A stretch of 41,508 nucleotides of DNA from NCBI GenBank assembly GCA_026169375.1, contig JAPFCR010000045.1, positions 1-41,508 of the forward strand, given 5' to 3'. Shown piece by piece: positions 1 to 8,007 of this stretch (position 1 is its first letter; each line of letters begins with the position of its first letter). Origin of the DNA: Sporosarcina sp. (GTDB lineage Bacteria; Bacillota; Bacilli; Bacillales_A; Planococcaceae). The notes beneath the pieces were generated by a model. The model was not told where the DNA came from, did no database searches, and was given only the letters and a program-made list of their open reading frames with translations. The translations under genes were made by a program, and so were the position numbers.

Positions 1-141
1 GCAAGACAGTCCATTCGTTCATTGATGGATATTGCCCCAAAAGAAGCGCTGGTTAGGCGGAATGGTCAGGAAATAATGATCCATGTGGACGATATCGCCG
101 TGGGTGATATTATGATCGTCAAACCAGGGGAAAAAATTGCC
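1..141. repeat. Terminal overlap, left copy (circular contig)
   Basis: These 141 bases are identical to 41368-41508. The reading frame of cadA passes through the overlap without a break: codon 326 ends at 41508 and codon 327 begins at 142. The simplest reading is a circular molecule of 41,367 bp printed with a k=141 assembly overlap, not a biological duplication. Confidence 0.95.
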
Positions 142-1578
142 ATGGATGGAATCATTGTAAATGGGATGTCGGCTGTCAATCAGGCAGCTATAACAGGAGA
201 ATCTGTTCCTGTTGCCAAAACGGTAGATGACGAAGTATTTGCAGGCACGCTTAACGAAGAGGGACTACTTGAAGTAAAAATCACCAAATACGTAGAAGAT
301 ACAACCATTGCCAAGATTATTCATCTGGTTGAGGAAGCGCAGGGGGAGCGTGCTCCAGCGCAAGCATTCGTAGATAAATTTGCGAAATATTACACGCCGA
401 TCATTATGGTTATTGCGGCCCTCGTTGCAGTCGTTCCGCCTTTATTCTTTGGTGGAAGTTGGGATGCATGGGTTTATCAAGGACTAGCGGTACTTGTAGT
501 AGGATGTCCTTGTGCATTGGTTATTTCTACTCCAATCTCGATTGTCTCGGCAATTGGGAATGCAGCTAAAAAAGGTGTGTTGATCAAAGGCGGTGTCTAT
601 CTAGAGGAATTAGGAGCCGTTAAGGCAATCGCATTTGACAAAACAGGAACACTGACCAAAGGTGTACCTGTGGTAACAGATTTCAAAGTATTAAATGATC
701 AAGTGGAGGAAAAAGAGCTATTCTCCATCATTACAGCGTTAGAATACCGTTCCCAACATCCACTCGCTTCAGCGATTATGAAGAAGGCGGAGCAGGATAA
801 TATTTCATATTCCGATGTTAAAGTCGAGGACTTCACTTCGATTACGGGTCGGGGGATTCAAGGGAAGATAAATGGAACAACCTATTATATTGGCAGTCCA
901 AGGCTTTTTGAAGAATTAAATGTTCCCGATTTTAGTCCAGCGTTTGAAAATAAGGTGAAAACCTTACAAAACCAAGGGAAAACTGCGATGATCATTGGAA
1001 CGGACCAAACAATCCTCGGCGTGATTGCCGTAGCAGACGAGGTCCGTGAAACAAGTAAAAATGTCATTCAAAAACTTCATCAGTTAGGAATCAAGCAAAC
1101 AATTATGCTGACGGGTGATAATCAAGGTACCGCAGAAGCAATCGGTGCTCATGTCGGTGTTTCTGATATTCAGTCCGAATTGATGCCACAGGATAAATTG
1201 GACTATATTAAAAAAATGAAAGCTGAGCATGGTAATGTAGCTATGATTGGCGATGGAGTCAATGATGCTCCTGCACTTGCTGCATCCACTGTTGGCATTG
1301 CAATGGGCGGTGCTGGAACAGATACTGCCATCGAGACAGCCGACATCGCATTAATGGGAGATGATTTAAGTAAGCTTCCATTTGCGGTAAGACTTAGCAG
1401 GAAAACGCTAAATATCATCAAAGCGAACATCACGTTTGCTATCGGGATTAAAGTAATTGCCTTACTATTGGTTATTCCAGGCTGGTTAACCCTTTGGATT
1501 GCGATTCTTTCCGATATGGGAGCTACTATTTTGGTAGCATTAAATAGTTTACGACTGATGAGAGTGAAGGATAAATAG
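1..1578 (+). CDS. cadA: Cadmium/zinc P-type ATPase CadA, 3' part (5' part at 40531-41508)
   Basis: P1B-type ATPase that exports Cd2+, Zn2+ and Pb2+ across the plasma membrane. Joined over the circle junction the protein is 804 residues from a TTG start at 40531. This part carries the transmembrane ion-binding motif CPC (about residues 448-450), the phosphorylation motif DKTGTLT (Asp about 492), the GDGVND hinge (about 696-701) and the last membrane helices. An apparent start at position 22 is only an internal Met. The N-terminal metal-binding domains lie in the other part. The gene follows cadC with an 8-base overlap and precedes cadD, so the three form one cad operon. A weak hairpin (GGGCTTTTC/GAAAAGTCC, about 1603-1631) without a T-run lies between cadA and cadD. 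Confidence 0.95.
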   Translation, partial: ARQSIRSLMDIAPKEALVRRNGQEIMIHVDDIAVGDIMIVKPGEKIAMDGIIVNGMSAVNQAAITGESVPVAKTVDDEVFAGTLNEEGLLEVKITKYVEDTTIAKIIHLVEEAQGERAPAQAFVDKFAKYYTPIIMVIAALVAVVPPLFFGGSWDAWVYQGLAVLVVGCPCALVISTPISIVSAIGNAAKKGVLIKGGVYLEELGAVKAIAFDKTGTLTKGVPVVTDFKVLNDQVEEKELFSIITALEYRSQHPLASAIMKKAEQDNISYSDVKVEDFTSITGRGIQGKINGTTYYIGSPRLFEELNVPDFSPAFENKVKTLQNQGKTAMIIGTDQTILGVIAVADEVRETSKNVIQKLHQLGIKQTIMLTGDNQGTAEAIGAHVGVSDIQSELMPQDKLDYIKKMKAEHGNVAMIGDGVNDAPALAASTVGIAMGGAGTDTAIETADIALMGDDLSKLPFAVRLSRKTLNIIKANITFAIGIKVIALLLVIPGWLTLWIAILSDMGATILVALNSLRLMRVKDK

Positions 1579-1657
1579 GTACTATATGTGTGAAATTTAC
1601 GGAAGGGCTTTTCCATTTGAAGAAAAGTCCTATCCCTAAAATATTGGAGATGGAAAA

Positions 1658-2275
1658 ATGATCGCAACGATACTTACGGCTGCCGCGGTATATGTAGCAA
1701 CAGGAATTGATTATCTCGTCATATTAATTCTTTTGTTTTCGCAAGTAAAAAAAGGTCAGGTAAAACATATTTGGATAGGACAATATATAGGGACTGCAAT
1801 TGTGATAGGAGCAAGTCTTTTAGTTGCACAGGGGGTTGTGAATTTAATTCCGCAGCAATGGGTTATCGGACTACTTGGACTTTTACCACTTTACTTAGGT
1901 GTGAAAATATGGATTAAAGGAGAAGAGGATCAAGATGAAAGTAGCATTTTATCCTTATTCTCCTCTGGAAAATTTAATCAATTATTTTTGACGATGACTT
2001 TCATCGTATTGGCTTCCAGTGCGGATGACTTTTCCATTTATATACCGTACTTCACGACCTTAAATATGTTTGAAATCTTTATTGCTTCTATTGTCTTTTT
2101 AATTACGGTTGGAGTTTTGTGCTATGTCAGTTACCGTCTAGCTTCCTTCGATTTTGTATCGGAAACAATTGAGAAATATGAACGTTGGATTGTACCAATT
2201 GTATTCATTGGGTTAGGTATTTATATATTGTTTGAAAATGGAACATTCAATGCTCTGATTTCATTTCTTCTTTGA
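1658..2275 (+). CDS. cadD: CadD-family cadmium resistance transporter
   Basis: A 205-residue integral membrane protein with about six hydrophobic segments, matching the CadD family of Gram-positive bacteria, which gives cadmium resistance by export or sequestration at the membrane. The ATG at 1658 follows a GGAGATGG-type ribosome site. It contains an acidic pair within the membrane (SSADDFS, about residues 120-126) typical of the family. It lies 79 bases after cadA in the same direction and is probably co-transcribed from the cadC promoter. The combination cadC-cadA-cadD supplies both a P-type ATPase and a second transporter for the same metal. Family assignment is firm; the exact transport mechanism is not established by sequence. 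Confidence 0.88.
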   Translation: MIATILTAAAVYVATGIDYLVILILLFSQVKKGQVKHIWIGQYIGTAIVIGASLLVAQGVVNLIPQQWVIGLLGLLPLYLGVKIWIKGEEDQDESSILSLFSSGKFNQLFLTMTFIVLASSADDFSIYIPYFTTLNMFEIFIASIVFLITVGVLCYVSYRLASFDFVSETIEKYERWIVPIVFIGLGIYILFENGTFNALISFLL

Positions 2276-2365
2276 AGTGGCAAATCCAAACCATAAACAA
2301 TAAAAACAGTCGCTTTTTGTGTTAAAGGGGCAAAATACTTGAAGAAGATAAATTAAATATTATAC

Positions 2366-2397
2366 TTGACCGTGTACTGAGGTACACGGTTTATTAT
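2366..2397 (+). promoter_or_regulatory. MerR-type mer promoter and operator
   Basis: TTGACC (-35, 2366-2371) and TATTAT (-10, 2392-2397) are separated by 20 bases, longer than the usual 17. The spacer region holds the dyad CCGTGTAC-TGAG-GTACACGG (2370-2389). An overlong spacer filled by a dyad is the hallmark of MerR-activated promoters: MerR untwists the DNA when Hg2+ binds. It would control merR and merA together. Confidence 0.88.
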
Positions 2398-2417
2398 GTT
2401 TATAGAGGTGAATTAAT

Positions 2418-2816
2418 TTGAGCTATCAAATTAGCGTATTTGCTGAAAAGTGTGGTGTAAATAAAGAAACAATAAGGTACTACGAAAAGAAAGCATTATT
2501 AAAAGAGCCTAATCGAACGGATGCAGGTTATAGGATATATTCGGATGATGATGTTAAACGTGTAAAATTTATAAAAAGACTGCAAGACCTGGGATTTTCA
2601 TTGAGTGAAATTTGTAAATTACTTGGTGTTGTTGATAACGATAATGTGCGTTGCCAAGGTATGTATGAATTTGTATCTAAAAAGGAAAAAGAGATTCAAA
2701 AGCAAATTGCAGATTTAAAAAGGACAGAGTCCATGCTACAAGATTTAAAAAACCGATGTCCTGATCAAAAAGCAATAAATCAATGTCCAATTATTGAATG
2801 GTTAGTAATTGATTAA
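2418..2816 (+). CDS. merR: MerR mercury-responsive transcriptional regulator
   Basis: A 132-residue MerR-family activator/repressor. The N-terminal winged helix (about 1-75) is followed by a dimerisation helix. The three mercury ligands are present at Cys79, Cys114 and Cys123, the same numbers as in Bacillus RC607 MerR, with the Cys114-x8-Cys123 spacing of the metal loop. Translation starts at TTG 2418 after an AGAGGTG site. It is the first gene after the mer promoter and lies 33 bases before merA. In the Gram-positive arrangement MerR is co-transcribed with the genes it controls, unlike the divergent Gram-negative arrangement. No merT, merP or merB is seen. Confidence 0.95.
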   Translation: MSYQISVFAEKCGVNKETIRYYEKKALLKEPNRTDAGYRIYSDDDVKRVKFIKRLQDLGFSLSEICKLLGVVDNDNVRCQGMYEFVSKKEKEIQKQIADLKRTESMLQDLKNRCPDQKAINQCPIIEWLVID

Positions 2817-2849
2817 ATAAATTTTCTATTTCAAATGAAGGAGAATTAA

Positions 2850-4499
2850 ATGATGAGAAAATATCGTGTTAAAATCAACGGAATGACCTGTACGGGGTGT
2901 GAACAACATATTGATGCTGCATTAACCAGTATAGGTGCTACAAATATCCAAACCAGTTTTCAACGTGGTGAATCGGTATTTGAAATACCAGAGGATGTTA
3001 ATGCTGAAAATTTAGGGCAGGCAATTAAACAAGCTAATTATCAAATAGAAGACATAGAAGAAATTTCAGTACAGAAGTTGAAAAATATAGAAATAGATAA
3101 TAAAAGTGATTACGATTTACTCATTATTGGTTCAGGAGGGGCAGCTTTTTCTGCAGCTATTAAATCAATTGAATACGGTGCAAAAGTTGGAATGATTGAA
3201 CGTGGGACAGTAGGAGGCACTTGTGTAAATATTGGCTGTGTTCCATCGAAAACAATTCTTAGAGCAGGAGAAATTAATCATTTTGCAAAAACAAATCCGT
3301 TTACAGGTTTACAAACATCTGCTAAGGAAGTCGATTTAGCCTCTTTGGTGAATCAAAAGGATGAATTAGTTAACGAACTTCGGAATCAAAAATATATAGA
3401 TTTAATTGATGAATATGGCATTGATTTAATTAACGGTGAAGCTAAGTTTGTTGATGAAAATACAGTTGAAGTAAACGGGAAAAAACTTTCTGCCAAACGT
3501 TTTTTAATTGCAACAGGTGCTTCGCCATCTATACCAACAATTTCAGGACTTGATGAAGTGGATTATCTTACAAGTACTACCCTCCTTGAATTAAAGAAAG
3601 TGCCTAAGCGATTAACTGTTATTGGTTCGGGGTATATTGGGTTGGAACTTGGGCAATTGTTTCATAATTTAGGTGCAGAAGTAACCCTTATACAAAGAAG
3701 TGAGCGTCTTTTAAAAGAATATGACACAGAGATTTCGGAAGCCGTAGAAAAAGCTTTCATTGAACAGGGCATAAATGTTGTGAAAGGGGCCACTTATGAG
3801 CGTGTAGAACAAGTTGGAGACGTAAAAAAGGTCTATGTAAAGGTAAATGGCAAGGAAAAAGTCGTGGAATCAGAACACTTACTTGTTGCAACAGGAAGAA
3901 AACCAAATACGGATGCTTTAAATTTAAGTGCAGCAGGGGTTGAAGTTGGAAAACAGAAAGAAATATTGATAAACGATTATGCAAGGACAAATAATGAATA
4001 CATTTATGCAGCAGGTGATGTTACATTAGGACCTCAATTCGTATATGTAGCTGCATATGTAGGTGGAATCGTCGCTGATAATGCGATTGGTGGGTTAAAT
4101 AAAAGAATAAATTTATCAGTTGTTCCTGCTGTTACATTTACAAATCCAGGGATCGCAACGGTTGGTTTAACAGAAGAAAAGGCAGTGGATGAAGGCTATG
4201 CAGTAAAAACATCTGTCTTGCCTTTAGATGCCGTTCCAAGAGCATTAGTAAACCGTGAAACGACAGGTGTATTTAAGATTGTTGCCGATGCGAAAACATT
4301 AAAAGTATTAGGGGTTCATATCGTAGCTGAAAATGCAGGAGATGTGATTTATGCAGCGACGTTAGCCGTTAAATTTGGCTTAACTGTGGAGAATTTAAAA
4401 GATCCCCTTGCACCATATTTAACAATGGCAGAAGGATTAAGACTAACTGCTCTTACATTTGATAAAGATGTTTCGAAATTATCTTGTTGTGCAGGATAA
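2850..4499 (+). CDS. merA: Mercuric reductase MerA
   Basis: A 549-residue FAD-dependent pyridine nucleotide-disulfide oxidoreductase that reduces cytosolic Hg(II) to Hg(0) with NADPH. It has an N-terminal heavy-metal-associated domain with GMTCTGC (Cys14, Cys17), the FAD-binding GSGGAA (about 94-99), the redox-active GTCVNIGC (Cys125, Cys130) and the C-terminal Cys-Cys pair (Cys546, Cys547) that hands mercury to the active site. Two ATG codons are adjacent at 2850; a GAAGGAG site lies upstream. It is the last gene of the mer operon and is followed by a strong terminator at 4611. Because no MerT or MerP is encoded, mercury entry must rely on host or nonspecific routes. Confidence 0.97.
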   Translation: MMRKYRVKINGMTCTGCEQHIDAALTSIGATNIQTSFQRGESVFEIPEDVNAENLGQAIKQANYQIEDIEEISVQKLKNIEIDNKSDYDLLIIGSGGAAFSAAIKSIEYGAKVGMIERGTVGGTCVNIGCVPSKTILRAGEINHFAKTNPFTGLQTSAKEVDLASLVNQKDELVNELRNQKYIDLIDEYGIDLINGEAKFVDENTVEVNGKKLSAKRFLIATGASPSIPTISGLDEVDYLTSTTLLELKKVPKRLTVIGSGYIGLELGQLFHNLGAEVTLIQRSERLLKEYDTEISEAVEKAFIEQGINVVKGATYERVEQVGDVKKVYVKVNGKEKVVESEHLLVATGRKPNTDALNLSAAGVEVGKQKEILINDYARTNNEYIYAAGDVTLGPQFVYVAAYVGGIVADNAIGGLNKRINLSVVPAVTFTNPGIATVGLTEEKAVDEGYAVKTSVLPLDAVPRALVNRETTGVFKIVADAKTLKVLGVHIVAENAGDVIYAATLAVKFGLTVENLKDPLAPYLTMAEGLRLTALTFDKDVSKLSCCAG

Positions 4500-4610
4500 A
4501 GATTCTTATTTATTAGGATTTTTATTTACTATGTGAAGTAATACACTTAAACTATAGGGGCGCGTTTGTTGAAGATCAGCAGGAAAAGAAAATTCCCAAA
4601 CAGGTCAAAA

Positions 4611-4644
4611 CAGGTACTTCAAAATTTGAAGTACCTGTTTTTTT
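4611..4644 (+). terminator. Rho-independent terminator after merA
   Basis: Perfect 10-base arms CAGGTACTTC and GAAGTACCTG around a 7-base loop, followed by seven T. It closes the mer operon inside the right end of the transposon. Confidence 0.92.
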
Positions 4645-4658
4645 ATGGGTTATAAATC

Positions 4659-4696
4659 CTTAGCGTATGTTTTCCGCGTTTTGTTGGTACGACTCC
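4659..4696 (-). repeat. Right 38-bp terminal inverted repeat of the cassette
   Basis: Read on the minus strand it begins GGAGTCGTACCAACAAAACG and ends in CGCTAAG, the inner end typical of Tn3-family repeats. It matches 39670-39707 at 31 of 38 positions in inverted orientation. TATAT immediately outside (4697-4701) matches TATAT outside the left repeat. Confidence 0.87.
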
Positions 4697-4802
4697 TATA
4701 TGGAACGTTCTTTTTTTAATGCTCAAAACCTTTCCATCCTTAAAAAAAGACGGATTTTTTCCTTATATTCCGATTGTAACAAAAATGTAATATAACCCCA
4801 AC

Positions 4803-4885
4803 TTTCTCACGGAAGTAGAAATTTCCACTTCTCCACTTTCGTGAGAAACGCATCTACTTAACAAAAGTAGAAATTTCTACCTTTG
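4803..4885. promoter_or_regulatory. Two AGTAGAAATTTCTACT-type palindromes upstream of the replication region
   Basis: The first copy (4813-4830, one mismatch) sits inside a larger inverted repeat TTTCTCACG/CGTGAGAAA (4803-4811 and 4840-4848). The second (4862-4885) is a 24-base palindrome with a single mismatched pair, preceded by a third half-arm CTACTT at 4854-4859, so two alternative pairings are possible. Decayed copies continue at 4979-5056. The same motif recurs at 7304, 11902, 14938 and 21211. Confidence 0.75.
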
Positions 4886-5122
4886 AAATATATACTCGCT
4901 TTTCATATGACATAAAGCCCCTAGTGCGAGTAAGCGTGAAGGGGTATTTTTGTGCTTGTCTTTTCTCATCATAAAACATTTCTACTTAGCAAAGGTGGAA
5001 AAGTAGAAGTTTGCAATTTCTACCTAAATCGAACTTCCTAACAAAAGTGGAAATCAGCAAAACTCGACATTACAGCTGTCTAAATAAGGTTTTTTATAAG
5101 TTTACAAGTCTATTTATTTATG

Positions 5123-5400
5123 TTTAAGTTAGTGGTAACAGATTAGCAGACAAAATAAAAAGCCATTCCTAATTGTCTTTGGCCGGACAAGGAATGACTC
5201 GAAGCTTTTAACAACGAAATAAGTGAGTATCCAAAAAGTTAGCTGGTAACTGACTAAAATTGAACTACAACTGAATAAACAGAGCGTCCATAAGTTAGCT
5301 GGTAACTGACTTATCATCGTTAGTCTACAACAAAATAAAAGAGCGTCTGATGAAAGAGCGCTTTTATTGTTGCTATAAATGTAATGGAGTGCTGGTAACA
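5123..5400. other. Candidate replication origin with iteron-like repeats
   Basis: Four TGGTAAC cores lie at 5133, 5244, 5300 and 5393. The two central ones belong to units sharing AGTTAGCTGGTAACTGACT and a trailing CTACAAC...GAGCGTC, repeated at about 5237-5287 and 5292-5347. A hairpin (CATTCCT...AGGAATG, 5164-5196) and another nearer the gene (TTTTCAATA/TATTGAAAA, 5453-5476) complete the region. Its position just before the Rep gene suggests Rep-binding iterons. No gene is seen in 4702-5553; a 90-codon open frame on the minus strand across the repeats is not credible. Confidence 0.5.
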
Positions 5401-5553
5401 CACCATTATATATACTTTGATATTACGTTGATTATAGCAAGTGTAGACTTTATTTTCAATATCCTTGTATTGAAAATTTGCGTACTCTTTTTTAAGTGCG
5501 CTTTTTAACGAGATAGCTATGGACGCTCACACAGATAAGGAGAGTGTGTATCC

Positions 5554-7107
5554 ATGGCTATTTTTGCATTTACAAAGGAAAAAACAACAGAAGAACTTGC
5601 GCAAGTTTATGATGTATTGCTGCATGAAGGCATCACGACATATAAAAAGAAACAATCAAAGGCGAGCTTACCCGTTCGCGTTCAGGCTGAGAAACAAGAT
5701 CGAGTACATAAAAAAGGTGCGTTATTTGTTGTGCGTGACAAAGCTCACTTTACAGCAAGTGGGGTACGTGGCTACATCGTCACGTCAAAAGAAACTTTGC
5801 TTGAAGACGCCCAAGCATTAACGCACTTCACACCAAATGTTTATCGTACATTTGGTTACACGGATGAAAAGCGCCGTTATATCCATGGCTTTGAAGAACG
5901 TAACTTACAGCAAATCAATACATTTGTCGTAGATATTGATACGAAGAAGTACACCGTAAATGAACTGCTGTTAACGTGCATGGATGACTCCATCGGATTA
6001 CCGACACTTATTGTCGAATCAACACGTGGCTACCAACTGTATTTTGCTTTACAGCAGCCTTTCTTTATTTCGCCTAAAAATGATTTCCGCGGTTTAAAAG
6101 TGGCCAAGCGTATTAGTGATAATTTAAAACAAAGTCTGCAAGCGGTAGAAGCAGATGTTTTTTGTAATGACTTTGGATTCTTCCGTTTACCAAATGCGAC
6201 GAATATCGTTTATACAGGGCTTGAGAATGTATATGGAGTTGGGTCGCTCATTGATTGGTCAATGCGTCAGGATGATAACAAAGATCGTCCGTTATTTGTC
6301 CTGGCTACTAAAAGGCTAGCAAGCAGTGTTTTACAGAGTGATTGGTTCGATGCGCTGGTACATACGGTCAATATTAATGGGGACAAAGGGAAGTTGGGAC
6401 GCAATAATACGTTGTTTACCCTCGCTTTAATTGGTTATAGCGAAGGGTGGAATATGGAGCGGACAGAAAACTTTTTAGACGAGTTTAACGCGCGCTTAGA
6501 AGCTCCTCTGAATGCATCTGATTTACATACGATCTTACAATCGGCGTACTCAGGAAAATACCATGGGCCAAGTAAAGAATATGTAGAGGAATTGTTGGCT
6601 CTGCATGTGAGAAATGGTGCATCTTATAAAGTGTCACTTGGACATAGATGCTGGTATAAGTTCAAGAAGGCAAGAGAAGATCGTCAGCGCAGTCATTACG
6701 ACGAATGGGAGCAAGACATCATTGAATACATTACGGCTCAAAAACAGACGACAGAGCCGTTTATTTGGCTTACTCAAAAAGAAATGTGTGAAGCAGTTGG
6801 TATCCCTCAAAGTTCGTTAAATGTATTGCTGAAGAAATCTACAAAACTAATCAAAACAGTTACAGGAAAAGGACGTGCAAGTAAAACTGGCTGGACAACC
6901 GTACAGCTGTTTATTACCTATTCTCTTAATCTTGTAAGGGCGCAAAAACAATCTTATACAACTTATGTAAAACAAATCATTGAAGCGTATGTAAATGAGT
7001 TAGAGCCAGTTGCAGGCTACCATGTATTAATCCAAAAACTAAGTCTCTTAAAAGTGCTACCCGACAATCATTACCAGTCATTCTTATCGCTAGAAGGCTC
7101 AGGTTAA
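5554..7107 (+). CDS. Plasmid replication protein, AEP primase-like with PriCT-1 domain
   Basis: A 517-residue protein resembling archaeo-eukaryotic-primase-type plasmid replication proteins of Firmicutes. The catalytic acidic pair fits VVDIDTKK (Asp127, Asp129). The following ESTRGYQLYF (155-164) and FRLPNATN (about 210-217) are the strands expected after it. Residues 282-340 (GRNNTLFTLALIGYSEG onward) look like the primase C-terminal domain PriCT-1. A winged-helix-like segment (about 398-430) follows. It would initiate or prime theta-type replication at the repeats upstream. ATG 5554 has an AAGGAG site 11 bases before it. It stands alone between the repeat region and the mobilisation genes. 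Rep function is inferred from domains and position. Confidence 0.8.
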   Translation: MAIFAFTKEKTTEELAQVYDVLLHEGITTYKKKQSKASLPVRVQAEKQDRVHKKGALFVVRDKAHFTASGVRGYIVTSKETLLEDAQALTHFTPNVYRTFGYTDEKRRYIHGFEERNLQQINTFVVDIDTKKYTVNELLLTCMDDSIGLPTLIVESTRGYQLYFALQQPFFISPKNDFRGLKVAKRISDNLKQSLQAVEADVFCNDFGFFRLPNATNIVYTGLENVYGVGSLIDWSMRQDDNKDRPLFVLATKRLASSVLQSDWFDALVHTVNINGDKGKLGRNNTLFTLALIGYSEGWNMERTENFLDEFNARLEAPLNASDLHTILQSAYSGKYHGPSKEYVEELLALHVRNGASYKVSLGHRCWYKFKKAREDRQRSHYDEWEQDIIEYITAQKQTTEPFIWLTQKEMCEAVGIPQSSLNVLLKKSTKLIKTVTGKGRASKTGWTTVQLFITYSLNLVRAQKQSYTTYVKQIIEAYVNELEPVAGYHVLIQKLSLLKVLPDNHYQSFLSLEGSG

Positions 7108-7118
7108 ATTAATACTCC

Positions 7119-7225
7119 ACTCTGCCTTACATATTTCTAGTTACGTGTTTTTTTTACATTTGTAGGGAGGAACTAGAAATCATGATTATAGATTCATTAG
7201 TATGGTTTTTGTAAGGGAGCAGAGT
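7119..7225 (+). other. Nested inverted repeats enclosing a ribosome site
   Basis: Outer arms ACTCTGCCTTAC (7119-7130) and GTAAGGGAGCAGAGT (7211-7225), with a three-base bulge, enclose a perfect 10-base inner pair ATTTCTAGTT (7133-7142) and AACTAGAAAT (7171-7180). The GGGAGG ribosome site at 7165-7170 lies directly before the right inner arm. The element could fold as one RNA of about 107 nt downstream of rep. Confidence 0.55.
7182..7214 (+). CDS. Possible 10-residue peptide (MIIDSLVWFL)
   Basis: An ATG at 7182 lies 11 bases after a near-perfect AGGGAGG site and gives a hydrophobic decapeptide that stops inside the right arm of the surrounding inverted repeat. The ribosome site is much stronger than chance would suggest for a noncoding gap. 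It could be a leader peptide, a short regulatory peptide or nothing. Only the site and the structure support it. Confidence 0.25.
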   Translation: MIIDSLVWFL

Positions 7226-7300
7226 CTACAGCGTGAGGTATTCTAGGCTCTAGCTTGCTGGGTAAGGATCTTTGGATAGTGTTTGTAAGATTACATTGAA

Positions 7301-7348
7301 AAAACTACTTAACACAAGTAGAAATTTCCACCTTGGTTAAGTAGTTTT
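7301..7348. terminator. Bidirectional terminator built around the plasmid palindrome
   Basis: Perfect 13-base arms AAAACTACTTAAC (7301-7313) and GTTAAGTAGTTTT (7336-7348) enclose AAGTAGAAATTTCCACCTT. It lies between convergent rep and the minus-strand small genes, and the second of these genes ends inside the right arm. The palindrome copy has thus been incorporated into a terminator. Confidence 0.7.
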
Positions 7349-7579
7349 ATTGAAGCGTCCTGGGCGTTTATTAATGATAAATTTACTGAACAGCTGGAGC
7401 ATTTCTTCTGTTTCTTCGATGGATAAGTGGTCTGCATCAAGATAATGATTAAGCAGTTTTCCTTTTTGAATTAAGAGAGTGGTGTGCTGCTGTTTCTTTT
7501 TGCTGTGTTGTAGACGATTTAGTTCAAGTTCTAACTTGTTTTTTTTGGCTATGAGTTTTTTGAGTTGCTGATTAGTCAT
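7337..7579 (-). CDS. Small helical protein, possible relaxosome accessory factor
   Basis: An 80-residue, Lys- and Gln-rich, predicted all-helical protein. The segment IQKGKLLNHYLDADHLSIEE (about 37-56) recalls the short helical TraD/MobC-like proteins encoded beside MOBQ relaxases, but I cannot assign a family with certainty. It overlaps the upstream minus-strand gene by 8 bases and has no clear ribosome site, consistent with translational coupling. The pair is transcribed away from the oriT-like region, divergent from the relaxase. A role in oriT binding is inferred from position only. Confidence 0.6.
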   Translation of the reverse strand: MTNQQLKKLIAKKNKLELELNRLQHSKKKQQHTTLLIQKGKLLNHYLDADHLSIEETEEMLQLFSKFIINKRPGRFNKTT

Positions 7580-7787
7580 GTTTTTTTACAGGTGTTTGAT
7601 ACTCATGATAGAGAGAGGCTAGTGTATCAAGCAGTTCGTCTATTTTCTTTTTTGATAGGTCCTCATGTTGAATATTTAATTTGGCTAATAGTTGGCGACC
7701 GATTTGTGTATTCATTTTTTCTTTTTCGAGGCGAATTTGTTCTTTCATCTCTTCAATTTTCTCGATTTTTTTACGGATTTCATTCAT
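7572..7787 (-). CDS. Small coiled-coil protein, possible mobilisation accessory factor
   Basis: A 71-residue protein that is almost entirely charged helix (Lys/Glu-rich, heptad-like from residue 1 to about 45). I start it at the ATG at 7787, 8 bases after AGGAG; an upstream GTG at 7796 would leave no room for the ribosome site. It is the first of two overlapping minus-strand genes divergent from the relaxase across the putative oriT. Such pairs often encode small DNA-binding helpers of the relaxosome. No recognised domain is visible. Confidence 0.6.
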   Translation of the reverse strand: MNEIRKKIEKIEEMKEQIRLEKEKMNTQIGRQLLAKLNIQHEDLSKKKIDELLDTLASLYHEYQTPVKKHD

Positions 7788-7890
7788 AGAAAACACTCCT
7801 TATTATAGGATTTGAATTATAAAATAGTAGAACATAAAGTAGCTAATAATTCAAATAATAAGACATCTATGGTAAAATGATAAAAACTAA

Positions 7891-7975
7891 GGGCGCACTT
7901 ATACACCATATTTTCCGCTTCGCTTCAAAATGGTGTCGTGCTAAAAAATTGGTCACGTTAGCACGTGAAAAATTC
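7891..7975 (+). other. Candidate origin of transfer (oriT)
   Basis: Directly upstream of the relaxase are two consecutive inverted repeats: ACACCATATTTT/AAAATGGTGT (7903-7914 and 7927-7936, one unpaired base) and GTGCTAA/TTAGCAC (7938-7944 and 7958-7964). The surroundings are locally GC-rich against an AT-rich background. Hairpins beside a MOBQ relaxase gene, flanked by divergent accessory genes, are where nic sites of this class are found. The nick position cannot be read from sequence alone. Confidence 0.55.
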
Positions 7976-8007
7976 GCTTGCGCTCATGTAAAGTGAGGGA
8001 ATACTCA

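Larger units (their letters stand above)
1..4696. mobile_element. Tn3-family-type metal-resistance cassette, right portion (continues from 39670-41508)
   Basis: Right part of a 6.4 kb passenger element: the rest of cadA, cadD, merR, merA and the right terminal repeat at 4659-4696. No transposase or resolvase lies between the two terminal repeats, so any movement would need a transposase in trans. The target duplication TATAT flanks it at 4697-4701 and 39665-39669. Confidence 0.82.

Noticed and set aside
5129..5401. 90-codon minus-strand frame in the origin region
   Set aside because: It is translated from the direct repeats, has no ribosome site and unusual composition.
5519..5821. 100-codon frame overlapping the start of rep
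   Set aside because: It overlaps the well-supported Rep frame, lacks a ribosome site and has no recognisable domain.
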